Assembly (NCBI RefSeq): GCF_019345465.1
Contig: NZ_JAHKRC010000008.1
Coordinates: 1-64,000, forward strand
Reading direction: 5' to 3'
Source: Pseudomonas sp. NKUCC02_KPG
GTDB taxonomy: Bacteria; Pseudomonadota; Gammaproteobacteria; Pseudomonadales; Pseudomonadaceae
Length of the DNA: 64,000 nt
Shown here in pieces: positions 16,017-26,476 of this stretch. The position numbers were made by a program, and so were the translations under genes. The number at the start of each line of letters is the position of its first letter. The stretch's first letter is position 1. The notes beneath the pieces are model-generated. The model was given only the letters and a program-made list of their open reading frames with translations, did no database searches and was not told where the DNA came from.

Positions 16017-17285
16017 ATGAGAACAATAAAAAGCTACAAGACGCTGACAATCTTCTTCCTGTTCCTGATTGGCGTGGTCAACTACCTGGACCGCAGTGCG
16101 CTGTCCATCGCCAACACCACTATCCAGAAAGACCTGGCCATCAGCCCGATGCAAATGGGCGTGATGCTCTCTGCATTTTCCATTGCCTACGCCTTCTCCC
16201 AACTCCCCCTCGGTGCCTTGATCGACAAGCTGGGCAGCAAGCTGGCACTGGGTGGCTCGCTGGTGGTGTGGTCGGTAGCGCAGGCGGCTTTCGGGCTATT
16301 CAGCAGCTACGGCCATCTGGTCGGACTGAGGGTATTGCTGGGGATTGGCGAGGCACCGGTCTTTCCTTCGGCGGCCAAGGCCTTGTCGGAGTGGTTCGAC
16401 ACCCAGGAGCGGGGCACGGCAACCGGCTGGGTGTGGTCCTCGACCTGCATCGGGCCGTGCCTGGCGCCGCCTTTGTTGACCGTATTCATGGTGCATCTGG
16501 GCTGGCGCGGGATGTTCATCCTGACCGGTGTGATGGGCCTGTTACTGGCGGTGTGCTGGTTCAAGTTCTACAAAAGCAAAGCGCAATACATGGCCGAAAC
16601 AGGCCGCGCAGAACCGGTACCGGTGCAGCAGGCCAAGGCGCCGAAAGTGCGCTGGACCTCGCTGTTCAAGGACCGCAATACATGGGGTGCATTCCTCGGG
16701 TTCATGGGCGTGATCTACATGATCTGGCTCAACCTCACCTGGCTGCCCGGCTACTTTGAGCGCGAGCATGGCCTGGACCTGTACCGCACGGCCTGGGTGG
16801 TATCGCTGGCTTACCTGTTCGGCGCCTTGGGCACCATCGTCGCCGGCAAATGCTGCGACCGCCTGGTGGCGAGGGGCATGCGGGTACTGGCCAGCCGAAA
16901 ACTGATGGTGATTCTGGGCCTGCTGGGCGGGGCGCTGTTTACCCTGATCGTGGCGTTTACCACCAACGTGGTGGCGTGCGTGATCCTGCTGTGCCTGACC
17001 ATGTTCTTCATCAACATCTCCAGCGCCACGGCGTGGATGATCGTCAACACCATCGTGCCGTCGGAGCGTGTCGCTTCGTTTGGTTCGATCCAGAACTTTG
17101 GCGGTTATCTGGCGGGCTCCATAGCCCCGATCCTGACGGGGTTCAGCGTTCAGCAGAGCGGCTCGTTTTCTTCGGCATTCGTGATCAGTGCGGTGGTGGC
17201 TGCGTGTTCGGCTTTCGCCTACTTTGCGCTGCTCAAGGAGCCGAAAGCCCCGCAGGCACCGCAGGCTGCGTTTGTCCCCGCCTGA
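16017..17285 (+). CDS. MFS transporter, hexuronate/anion symporter type
   Basis: A 422-residue twelve-segment MFS protein. VNYLDRSALSIANTTIQKDL and LRVLLGIGEAPVFPSAAKAL are ACS-family signatures, close to ExuT/GudP-like carriers for hexuronates and aldarates. AGAGGCGCGA precedes the ATG. It lies 116 bases after the LysR gene on the same strand and could share its control, although it also borders the L-fucose cluster. Confidence 0.83.
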   Translation: MRTIKSYKTLTIFFLFLIGVVNYLDRSALSIANTTIQKDLAISPMQMGVMLSAFSIAYAFSQLPLGALIDKLGSKLALGGSLVVWSVAQAAFGLFSSYGHLVGLRVLLGIGEAPVFPSAAKALSEWFDTQERGTATGWVWSSTCIGPCLAPPLLTVFMVHLGWRGMFILTGVMGLLLAVCWFKFYKSKAQYMAETGRAEPVPVQQAKAPKVRWTSLFKDRNTWGAFLGFMGVIYMIWLNLTWLPGYFEREHGLDLYRTAWVVSLAYLFGALGTIVAGKCCDRLVARGMRVLASRKLMVILGLLGGALFTLIVAFTTNVVACVILLCLTMFFINISSATAWMIVNTIVPSERVASFGSIQNFGGYLAGSIAPILTGFSVQQSGSFSSAFVISAVVAACSAFAYFALLKEPKAPQAPQAAFVPA

Positions 17286-17299
17286 CTGAGAGAGGGTTT

Positions 17300-17386
17300 G
17301 TGGGAGCGGGCTTGCTCGCGATTCGGGCGACACGGTGTCTCTGAACCACCGCGTCGATATCATCGCGAGCAAGCCCGCTCCCACAG
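17300..17386. repeat. Paired REP element
   Basis: Inverted REP cores TGTGGGAGCGGGCTTGCTCG and its complement with CCACAG end, separated by about 40 bases. It lies between two convergent genes. Confidence 0.9.
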
Positions 17387-17405
17387 GGGGGATAGGTGTT
17401 TACCG

Positions 17406-17657
17406 TTACAACCACGACTCGGTAATGCGTCGGTCCAGCTCTTCCCATTCAGCCATGCCCAGCACCCGGGTGGTGTTCAGGCCGCGCAGGTAGCCCCGCA
17501 GTTGATGGGCGCTGGCGTGTCTATCGGCAGTGCGGGTGCTTTCGCTTTGGAGCGCCTCTTCATAAAGGCTCAGGTACTCGTTCACCCGGTCGCGGTACTC
17601 GGGCAGTACCGCTTCGCGAATCAGGTCGAAAGTTCTCAGTTTTTGATTGGTATTCAC
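17406..17657 (-). CDS. Small conserved hypothetical protein, 83 residues
   Basis: The start codon is GTG, preceded by AAAGGGTGACCC. The product is highly charged and helical (DLIREAVLPEYRDRVNEYLS, then HQLRGYLRGLNTTRVLGMAEW) with no membrane segment. I do not recognise a domain with known function. It stands alone between two MFS transporters and just downstream of the paired REP element on its left. Confidence 0.6.
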   Translation of the reverse strand: MNTNQKLRTFDLIREAVLPEYRDRVNEYLSLYEEALQSESTRTADRHASAHQLRGYLRGLNTTRVLGMAEWEELDRRITESWL

Positions 17658-17752
17658 GGGTCACCCTTTGTGAGATTTCGGGCTGTTGTTTTGATTCCAA
17701 CTGTTTCCCAATGTAGCTCACATGTGACCCGTGTTAATACCCGCCGCTGCGG

Positions 17753-19075
17753 TCAGCGTGTCGCAGGTGCTGTCACGGACGGTGAATCAACCTGAATGCC
17801 GGGTTCTTGTCCGGTTCTTGCGCAGCGGATCAACATCAGCGCGCCCAGCAACGCTGTCCCGGCCAAAAAGTACATGCCTGCATGGGGGTTGTTGAAGTAG
17901 CCCTCGGCCCAGGTTTTGACCGTGGGTGCCAGGAAACCACCCAGGTTGCCCAGCGCACCAATCACCGCAATCCCGCTGGCCGCCGCCGCGCCACCCAAAA
18001 AGCGGGTAGGCAGTGTCCAGAACAACGGTTGCACGGTAATAAAGCCGGCGGCAGCCACGCAGAACGCCAAAATCACCAGTGGCAGGCTGCCACTCAATGT
18101 CGATCCCACCATGCCCACTGCCGCCAATGCCAGCATCAGCGCGGCGAAGCGGGTTTGCTGACCTGTGCGGTCGGCATGGCGGGTCACGATGTACAGCATG
18201 CACACGGTGGCAATCCACGGAATTGAAGTCAGTGCGCCGACTTTCAAGCCAATGCCGGTGCCCAGCAACTCGGCGATCCGCGTCGGCAGGTAGAACAGCA
18301 CCCCATAGACGCTGACTTGAATCGTGAAATAGATCAGGGTGAAGTACAGCACCACCGGGTTGATCAGTGCCGCGCGCCACGACGAAGGGCCCTTGTTGGC
18401 CTTGAGCAGGTGTTCTTTTTCCAGTTCGTGTTCGATGACTGCCTTTTCTTCAGGGCTCAGCCACTTGGCGTCGCGGGGTTTGTCGGTCAGGTAGAAGAAC
18501 GCAAACACGCCGATGATCGAAGCCGCGAGGCCTTCGGTCACAAACATCCATTGCCAGCCGGTGAGGCCGAATTGCGCGGTTTCCAGCAACCAGCCCGACA
18601 CGGGCCCGCCCACCATCAGCGACACCGGTACGCCGAAATAGTAGATGCCGTAGGCCGAGCCGCGCTGGTTCTGCGGGAACCAGTAGGTCAGGTACAGCAC
18701 CACCCCCGGCGACAGACCCGCTTCGGCCACGCCCAGCAAAAAACGCAGGATGTAAAAGCTGGTTTCGTCGTGGGCAAACATCATCGCCGCCGACACCAGC
18801 CCCCAGGTGACCATGATCCGGCTCAGCCAGATGCGGGCGCCGATCTTGTGCAGCATCAGGTTGCTGGGGACTTCGAACACCGCGTAGCCGATAAAGAAAA
18901 TCCCCGCGCCCAACGCAAACGCTGCGTTGCTCAGGCCGGTGTCCGCCTGAAAGGCGTGTTTGGCAAAGCCGATGTTGGAACGGTCGATGATGGCCATCGC
19001 GAACATCAACGCGACAAAGGGCAGGATGCGCCAGCGAATTTTACTCAGCGCCTGTTGCAGGACGGGGTTGGACAT
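17753..19075 (-). CDS. MFS transporter, anion:cation symporter family
   Basis: A 440-residue twelve-segment protein with IIDRSNIGFAKHAFQ in the first segment and RFLLGVAEAGLSPGVVLYLT, both ACS hallmarks. GGAGCACCTC precedes the ATG. It lies 40 bases beyond the FucP-like gene on the same strand, so it is probably the last gene of the L-fucose operon and may carry L-fuconate or another sugar acid. Confidence 0.83.
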   Translation of the reverse strand: MSNPVLQQALSKIRWRILPFVALMFAMAIIDRSNIGFAKHAFQADTGLSNAAFALGAGIFFIGYAVFEVPSNLMLHKIGARIWLSRIMVTWGLVSAAMMFAHDETSFYILRFLLGVAEAGLSPGVVLYLTYWFPQNQRGSAYGIYYFGVPVSLMVGGPVSGWLLETAQFGLTGWQWMFVTEGLAASIIGVFAFFYLTDKPRDAKWLSPEEKAVIEHELEKEHLLKANKGPSSWRAALINPVVLYFTLIYFTIQVSVYGVLFYLPTRIAELLGTGIGLKVGALTSIPWIATVCMLYIVTRHADRTGQQTRFAALMLALAAVGMVGSTLSGSLPLVILAFCVAAAGFITVQPLFWTLPTRFLGGAAAASGIAVIGALGNLGGFLAPTVKTWAEGYFNNPHAGMYFLAGTALLGALMLIRCARTGQEPGIQVDSPSVTAPATR

Positions 19076-19115
19076 GAGGTGCTCCGATTATTTTTTTTGT
19101 GGAGTACAACGGCAT

Positions 19116-20351
19116 TTAAAGGGCTGGCTTGCCTCTGAGAGCGCCACGGGCATAAGCCGCAACGATCACAAAGCAACCCATCGGCAGCAGGTAGGCCACG
19201 GCCGTGGAGGTGTGGTCGGCCACCAGGCCCATCACGTAGGGCAGCAGCGCGCCGCCGACAATGGCCATGATCATGAATGAGCTGCCGCGCTTGGTATGCG
19301 GCCCGAGGTTTTTCACGCCCATGGCAAACAGCGTCGGGAACATGATCGACATGAAGAAGAACGTCGCCACCAGCGCCACCACCGACAGGCCTTCAATCCC
19401 CGTCACCACCACCGCGCACAGCCCGACGTTGATCAATGCGTAGATCAGCAGCAGACGCTGGGCGTTGACGCGGCCCATCAGCCAGGTGCTGAAGAACCGG
19501 CCAAACATGAAGCTGAGCATCGCCACCGAGAGCAAATACGCGGCTTGCTGGCTGCTCATGTGTGCCCAGTGTTCGGTGACGTAGTTGATGAAAAAAGCAC
19601 CCACGCCGACCTGGGCGCCCACATAGAAAAACTGGGTGATCACCCCTGTGACGAACTCGCGGTGCTGCCACAGGGTTTTGTGGTCGTGCTGCCCGGCTTG
19701 CACTTCCTGCTCGCGCAGGTCGGGCAACGGGGTGCGGGCGATCAGCACCGCCACCAGCAACACCAGTGCGGCAATCACCAGGTAGGTCATTTGCAGCGAT
19801 TGGGTGGTGTCGGTGCTGTTGGCGCCACTGAAGAACAGTGCGCCGCCAATCAACGGTCCGAAGAACTGCCCCAGGCCGTTGAATGACTGTGCCAGGTTCA
19901 AGCGTCGCTCGGCACCGGCGGGCTCACCCAATACCGTGGCATACGGGTTGGCGGCGGTTTCCAGGCAACCCAGGCCGCAGGCGATTACAAACAGGGCGAA
20001 CAGAAAGAACTGAAAGCTCTGTGCGGCAGCGGCTGGCATGAACAGCAGGGCGCCGGTGGCGTAGAGGCACAGGCCCAGCAAAATACCGGCCTTGTAGCCG
20101 TATCGGTCCATGATGAAGCCGGCAGGCAGGGCGATCAGAAAGTACGCCCCGAAGTACGCGCTTTGCAGCAGGCCTGACTGGGCCTTGCTGACGTGCAGGG
20201 TTTCCTGAAAGTGTTTGTTCAGTACATCGAGCAGGCCATAGGACAGCCCCCACAGGAAAAACAGGCAGGTCACCAGAATCAGTGCCCAGCGATAGGACGT
20301 AACCGCCCGGGTAAAGGACGGCTCTGCGACGTTCGAGTGCTTGAGTGACAT
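19116..20351 (-). CDS. fucP: L-fucose:H+ symporter, FucP-like MFS
   Basis: A 411-residue MFS protein of the FHS (fucose-hexose symporter) group: FFLWGLSYGLLDVLNKHFQE in segment 1 and LETAANPYATVLG are characteristic. The frame extends to 20453; ATG 20351 follows AAAAAGGAG and gives a normal N-terminus. It imports L-fucose, and its position beside the mutarotase and fucose dehydrogenase supports this substrate. Confidence 0.85.
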   Translation of the reverse strand: MSLKHSNVAEPSFTRAVTSYRWALILVTCLFFLWGLSYGLLDVLNKHFQETLHVSKAQSGLLQSAYFGAYFLIALPAGFIMDRYGYKAGILLGLCLYATGALLFMPAAAAQSFQFFLFALFVIACGLGCLETAANPYATVLGEPAGAERRLNLAQSFNGLGQFFGPLIGGALFFSGANSTDTTQSLQMTYLVIAALVLLVAVLIARTPLPDLREQEVQAGQHDHKTLWQHREFVTGVITQFFYVGAQVGVGAFFINYVTEHWAHMSSQQAAYLLSVAMLSFMFGRFFSTWLMGRVNAQRLLLIYALINVGLCAVVVTGIEGLSVVALVATFFFMSIMFPTLFAMGVKNLGPHTKRGSSFMIMAIVGGALLPYVMGLVADHTSTAVAYLLPMGCFVIVAAYARGALRGKPAL

Positions 20352-20407
20352 GACGCATCTCCTTTTTATTGTTGTGTGCGACTTGCATGGTTCTGTGTGG
20401 AAGCGGG

Positions 20408-22364
<1,957 letters not shown>

Positions 22365-22388
22365 TATTATTGTGCTCCGCCCGTGGGT

Positions 22389-23666
22389 TCAGCCCCGGTA
22401 CCGATACTGCTCGCGGGACGCTGCTTTCATCTGGATCGAGAAGCCCGGCGCCTGGGGTGGCATATAGGCCGCGTTGCGAATCACGCACGGGTCTTCAAAG
22501 TGCTCATGCAGATGGTCGACAAACTCCACCACCCGGCCTTCGTGAGTCCCGGCGATGCACAGGTAATCGATCATCGACAGGTGCTGCACGTATTCGCACA
22601 AACCTACGCCACCCGCATGGGGGCACACGGGCAGGTTGTATTTGGCGGCCATCAGCATCACGGCCAGCACTTCATTGACCCCTCCGAGACGGCAGGCGTC
22701 GATCTGCACCACATCAATGGCTTCGCGCATGATCAGTTGCTTGAACACGATACGGTTCTGGCACATCTCACCGGTTGCGACCTTGACCGGGGTAACGCCC
22801 AGGCGGATCTTGCGATGACCTTCCACGTCGTCCGGGCTGGTGGGTTCTTCGATAAACCACGGGTTGGCAAATGACAGCTCGCGCACCCAGTCAATGGCCT
22901 CGTCCACTTCCCATACCTGATTGGCGTCGATCATCAACTGGCGATCCGGCCCCAACACCTCGCGTGCGATACGCACGCGGCGGATGTCGTCCTGCAGGTC
23001 ATGGCCGACCTTCAGTTTGACGTGGCTGAAGCCTGCATCCACCGCCTCCTGGCACAGCCTGCGCAGTTTGTCATCGGCATAACCGAGCCACCCGGCCGAG
23101 GTGGTGTAGCAGGGGTAGCCGTCAGCTTCGAGCGAAGCCAGGCGCTCGGCCTTGCCCTGGGCGCGTTCGCGCAACAACGTGAGGGCTTGTGCCGGGGTTA
23201 TGCAGTCGGTGATGTAGCGAAAATCAATGCAGCGCACCAGTTCTTCGGGGCTCATGTCGGCCACCAGGCGCCACACGGGTTTGCCTTCTGCCTTGGCCCA
23301 CAGGTCCCAGGCGGCATTGACCACCGCGCCAGTGGCCAGGTGAATGGCGCCCTTGTCCGGGCCGATCCAGCGCAGTTGGCTATCGCTGGTGACGTGGCGC
23401 CAGAAGCGGCCCATGTCTTCGGCGATCCATTCCAGCTTCAACCCCACCAGCAGGCTGGACAGGGCCTTGATCGAGGCGCAGCAGATTTCATTGCCACGGC
23501 CGATGGTGAAGGTCAGGCCATGGCCTTCAAGGCCCGGGGTGTCGGTTTCGAGGATGACATAGGCCGCCGAGTAGTCCGGGTCCGGGTTCATCGCGTCAGA
23601 ACCGTCGAGCGATTGCGAGGTGGGGAAGCGGATGTCTTCAACCCGTACGGCAGTAATCGTGGTCAT
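22389..23666 (-). CDS. L-fuconate dehydratase (enolase superfamily)
   Basis: A 425-residue mandelate-racemase-type enolase. HVKLKVGHD holds the KxK base, MIDANQVW, FIEEPTSPDD and VATGEMCQ carry the metal ligands, and CPHAGGVGL holds the catalytic His. The N-terminal TSQSLDGSDAMNPDPDYS matches L-fuconate dehydratase closely. It converts L-fuconate to 2-keto-3-deoxy-L-fuconate. The frame runs to 23933, but ATG 23666 with GGGAG upstream is correct; the codons above it belong to the FAH gene region. Confidence 0.92.
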   Translation of the reverse strand: MTTITAVRVEDIRFPTSQSLDGSDAMNPDPDYSAAYVILETDTPGLEGHGLTFTIGRGNEICCASIKALSSLLVGLKLEWIAEDMGRFWRHVTSDSQLRWIGPDKGAIHLATGAVVNAAWDLWAKAEGKPVWRLVADMSPEELVRCIDFRYITDCITPAQALTLLRERAQGKAERLASLEADGYPCYTTSAGWLGYADDKLRRLCQEAVDAGFSHVKLKVGHDLQDDIRRVRIAREVLGPDRQLMIDANQVWEVDEAIDWVRELSFANPWFIEEPTSPDDVEGHRKIRLGVTPVKVATGEMCQNRIVFKQLIMREAIDVVQIDACRLGGVNEVLAVMLMAAKYNLPVCPHAGGVGLCEYVQHLSMIDYLCIAGTHEGRVVEFVDHLHEHFEDPCVIRNAAYMPPQAPGFSIQMKAASREQYRYRG

Positions 23667-23680
23667 GGTGCAGCTCCCTG

Positions 23681-24529
23681 TCAGTCGGCATTCACGGTGC
23701 GTTGCTGTTGTTCGCCCAGCCCGCTGATACCCAGGCGCATGGTCTGGCCTGCGCGCAGGTACACGGGTTCGGGCTTGATGCCCAGGCCGACACCTGGCGG
23801 GGTGCCGGTGGAAATCACGTCGCCCGGTTGCAGGCTCATGAACTGGCTGAGGTAGCTGATGATTTTCGGGATCTGGAAAATCATCGTCCGCGTGTTGCCG
23901 TTCTGGTAGCGCTTGCCGTCCACTTCCAGCCACAGGTCGAGCTGGTGCGGGTCGGCGATTTCATCACGGGTCACCAGCCACGGCCCAAGCGGGCCGAAGG
24001 TGTCGCAGCCCTTGCCTTTGTCCCAGGTGCCGCCCAGCTCCAGCTGGAACTCACGCTCGGACACGTCGTTGATCACGCAATATCCAGCCACATGCTCAAG
24101 GGCATCGCTTTCGCTGATGTAGCGACCGCCTTTGCCGATGACCACGCCCAGTTCGACTTCCCAGTCGGTTTTGCGCGAGTTGCGCGGGATTTCAACGTTG
24201 TCGTTGGGGCCGACAATGGCGCTGGTCCATTTGCTGAACACCACAGGCTCGGCGGGGATGGCGGCGCCGGTTTCGGCAGCATGGTCGGCGTAGTTGAGGC
24301 CGATGCAGATAAATTTGCCGACCTGACCAACGCAGGCGCCGATACGTGGGGAGCCCTCAACCAGTGGCAGGGTCGAGGGGTCGATATCTTGCAGGCGGGC
24401 AATGCTTTCGGGGCTCAGGGTTTGGCCTGCGATGTCTGCGACCACTGCGGACAAGTCGCGCAGTTGACCGTTGTTGTCGAGCAGGGCAGGGCGTTCCTGA
24501 CCTTTGTCACCGTAGCGCAGCAGTTTCAT
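23681..24529 (-). CDS. 2,4-diketo-3-deoxy-L-fuconate hydrolase (FAH family)
   Basis: A 282-residue FAH-fold hydrolase with the same motifs as its paralogue at 13122-13970 (ACVGQVGKFICIGLNYADHA, DWEVELGVVIGKGG, GDVISTGTPPGVGLG). In the non-phosphorylative fucose pathway it cleaves 2,4-diketo-3-deoxy-L-fuconate to pyruvate and L-lactate. The long N-terminal extension of the open frame is non-coding. It lies 14 bases upstream of the dehydratase gene start in one operon. Confidence 0.87.
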   Translation of the reverse strand: MKLLRYGDKGQERPALLDNNGQLRDLSAVVADIAGQTLSPESIARLQDIDPSTLPLVEGSPRIGACVGQVGKFICIGLNYADHAAETGAAIPAEPVVFSKWTSAIVGPNDNVEIPRNSRKTDWEVELGVVIGKGGRYISESDALEHVAGYCVINDVSEREFQLELGGTWDKGKGCDTFGPLGPWLVTRDEIADPHQLDLWLEVDGKRYQNGNTRTMIFQIPKIISYLSQFMSLQPGDVISTGTPPGVGLGIKPEPVYLRAGQTMRLGISGLGEQQQRTVNAD

Positions 24530-24559
24530 AAACAATCCTTTTTGGAAGGGGTAGGGCCC

Positions 24560-24586
24560 TGTGGAAGCGAGCAAGCCCGCTCCCAC
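24560..24586. repeat. Degenerate single REP element
   Basis: TGTGGAAGCGAGCAAGCCCG then CTCCCAC: the core of a REP with its inner part lost, inside the fucose operon. Confidence 0.65.
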
Positions 24587-24611
24587 GAGAGCAAAGTCAA
24601 AAGCGATGGCG

Positions 24612-25352
24612 TCAGTTGCTCCAGCCGCCATCAATGATTTGTGCCGTGCCGGTGGTGAAGCCGCTGGCACTCGATCCCAGGTACAGCGCCAACTGGGCGA
24701 TTTCTTCGGCGGTGCCGATGCGGCCCATGGGCTGGCGCGCAGCAAAGGCGGCGTACACCTCGTCGACACTGCGGCCTTCGCGCAGAGCCTGTTCGCTGAT
24801 GCGCTGGCGCAGGGAAGGGGAGTCGACGGTGCCGGGGCAGATGGCGTTGCAACGGATGTTCTGGCTCACAAAATCAGCCGCCACTGAACGGGTCAGGCCA
24901 ATGACCGCGCCTTTGCTGGCGCAGTAGGCAAAGCGGTTGGGCACGCCTTTGACGCTGGAGGCCACCGAGGCCATGTTGATGATCGAACCGCCGCCGTTGC
25001 CCAGCATGCCCGGCAAGAAAGCGCGGATCATGCGGTACATGGCGGTCACGTTGAGGTCCAGGGCGAAGCTCCAGTCCTTTTCGCTGCATTCCAGAATATT
25101 GCCGCTGTGAACCACGCCCGCGCAGTTGAACAGCACATCCAGCGGGCCAAGTGTTTTGGCCAGGCGCTCGATGGCAGCGGCGTCGGTGACGTCCAGGAGA
25201 TGAGTGTGCGCGCCTTCAAGGGCGTCGAGGGCGGCGGCATTGATGTCGGCGGCGAAGACTTCGGCGCCAGCGGCGAGATACGCCTGGACACTGGCCTGGC
25301 CAATACCCTGAGCGGCCGCAGTGATCAGCACGCGTTTGCCGGAAAGATCCAT
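24612..25352 (-). CDS. 2-keto-3-deoxy-L-fuconate dehydrogenase (SDR)
   Basis: A 246-residue SDR with ITAAAQGIGQAS, NCAG and YCASK motifs. It oxidises 2-keto-3-deoxy-L-fuconate at C4 to the 2,4-diketo acid with NAD. It is the first gene of the leftward fucose operon and a close paralogue of the SDR at 14097-14837. The two operators at 25395 and 25481 lie directly upstream of its start. Confidence 0.87.
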   Translation of the reverse strand: MDLSGKRVLITAAAQGIGQASVQAYLAAGAEVFAADINAAALDALEGAHTHLLDVTDAAAIERLAKTLGPLDVLFNCAGVVHSGNILECSEKDWSFALDLNVTAMYRMIRAFLPGMLGNGGGSIINMASVASSVKGVPNRFAYCASKGAVIGLTRSVAADFVSQNIRCNAICPGTVDSPSLRQRISEQALREGRSVDEVYAAFAARQPMGRIGTAEEIAQLALYLGSSASGFTTGTAQIIDGGWSN

Positions 25353-25394
25353 GGGTGCTCCATTGCGATGTTGTTGTTTTTGTCGTTATAGGTC

Positions 25395-25411
25395 TAATGG
25401 TCAGGCCATTG
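25395..25411. promoter_or_regulatory. GntR operator, proximal copy
   Basis: TAATGG-TCAGG-CCATTG is an inverted repeat identical in its 15-base core to the site at 25481-25499. It lies 43 bases upstream of the SDR start, likely overlapping the fucose operon promoter. Confidence 0.75.
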
Positions 25412-25480
25412 CGAGCGTAACAAATGGCAAAACGACGCAAGTGTGTGGATAAGGTTTGCTATGATCGCTTTACGTTATCC

Positions 25481-25499
25481 GTCCAATGGTCAGGCCATT
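25481..25499. promoter_or_regulatory. GntR operator, distal copy
   Basis: CCAATGG-TCAGG-CCATTGG is a perfect seven-base inverted repeat. It lies 95 bases upstream of the GntR regulator gene and shares its core with the proximal site, 86 bases away (about eight turns). Autoregulation is likely. Confidence 0.78.
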
Positions 25500-25593
25500 G
25501 GTCCTTTTGTAGCATGCACCTCAAGCTTCAACAAGCGCCTTTTTTTGCCAAACGAGCTTGTCGAAGGCTGTCCTTACCAGAGCTTATTTCCTT

Positions 25594-26355
25594 ATGCCAT
25601 TTCAAGTTATTGATAATCAAAGGCTTTATCGGCAAATCGCTGATCAGCTACGGGCCTTGATCGACAGCGGTGAATTTCCGCCGGGCAGCCGCTTGCCGGC
25701 TGAGCGGGAGTTGGCCAAGTTGCTGGGCGTGAGTCGCGCTTCGGTGCGCGAGGCGATGATTGCGCTGGAAGTCATCGGCCTGGTGGATGTGCGCGTGGGT
25801 AACGGAGTGCTGGTCTGTGAGCCTCCGGTGCAGGAGGTGTCCGATGAGCCGGTGATGGCCCAGGCCACCCGCAATCAGTGGAAAGAACTGGACCCCGAAC
25901 TGGGCATCGAAGTTGATTTCAGCGCTGAAATCCCGCCGTTCGCCTTGCTTCAGGCCCGGCGCCTGATCGAGCCCGAGGCCGCTGCACTGGCGGCGGTGAA
26001 TGCCAGTGACGAAGAATTGGCGGGCATCCGCGAGGCGTTCGAACGCAACGTGCAGGACAATCGCGAAGACTCCCATACCCACCCGGGCGACCGCCTGTTC
26101 CATATCCGCATCGCCCAGGCCTCGGACAACCCGGCCTATGCGCTGATGATCCAGCATTTGCTGGGGCACCGTTACGGCAGCATGTTCCAGCGTTTGCAAA
26201 GCCATTACACCCCGGACGACATGATTCATCGTTCGGAAAATGAACACCGGCGCGTGCTGCAAGCGCTGGAGCAGCACGACCCGGAGGCTGCGCGTCAGGC
26301 CATGGCCGAGCACCTGGATGAGGTGATCCGCATCTTCACCCGCAGTGCTCGCTGA
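25594..26355 (+). CDS. GntR-family (FadR/FCD) regulator of the fucose operon
   Basis: A 253-residue regulator. The winged helix (about 5-75) includes PAERELAKLLGVSRASVREAM; the FCD effector domain follows, with His residues in GDRLFHIRIAQASDNPAY and SENEHRRVLQAL that often bind a metal. ATG 25594 gives the normal MPFQVIDNQRLYRQIA start; the frame extends to 25558 without a better site. Divergent from the fucose operon, it is its probable repressor, with L-fucose or a pathway acid as likely inducer. Confidence 0.88.
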   Translation: MPFQVIDNQRLYRQIADQLRALIDSGEFPPGSRLPAERELAKLLGVSRASVREAMIALEVIGLVDVRVGNGVLVCEPPVQEVSDEPVMAQATRNQWKELDPELGIEVDFSAEIPPFALLQARRLIEPEAAALAAVNASDEELAGIREAFERNVQDNREDSHTHPGDRLFHIRIAQASDNPAYALMIQHLLGHRYGSMFQRLQSHYTPDDMIHRSENEHRRVLQALEQHDPEAARQAMAEHLDEVIRIFTRSAR

Positions 26356-26476
26356 CGCTCAATCGACAGCCGGGTCGGCTTGGGATAATTCCTACGTTTA
26401 AGGGGAAATTTCCTAGGTAACTATCCTGTTGTCTCCGGGACAATTGACCTACACCGTTTTTCGATGGGTCAACCTG

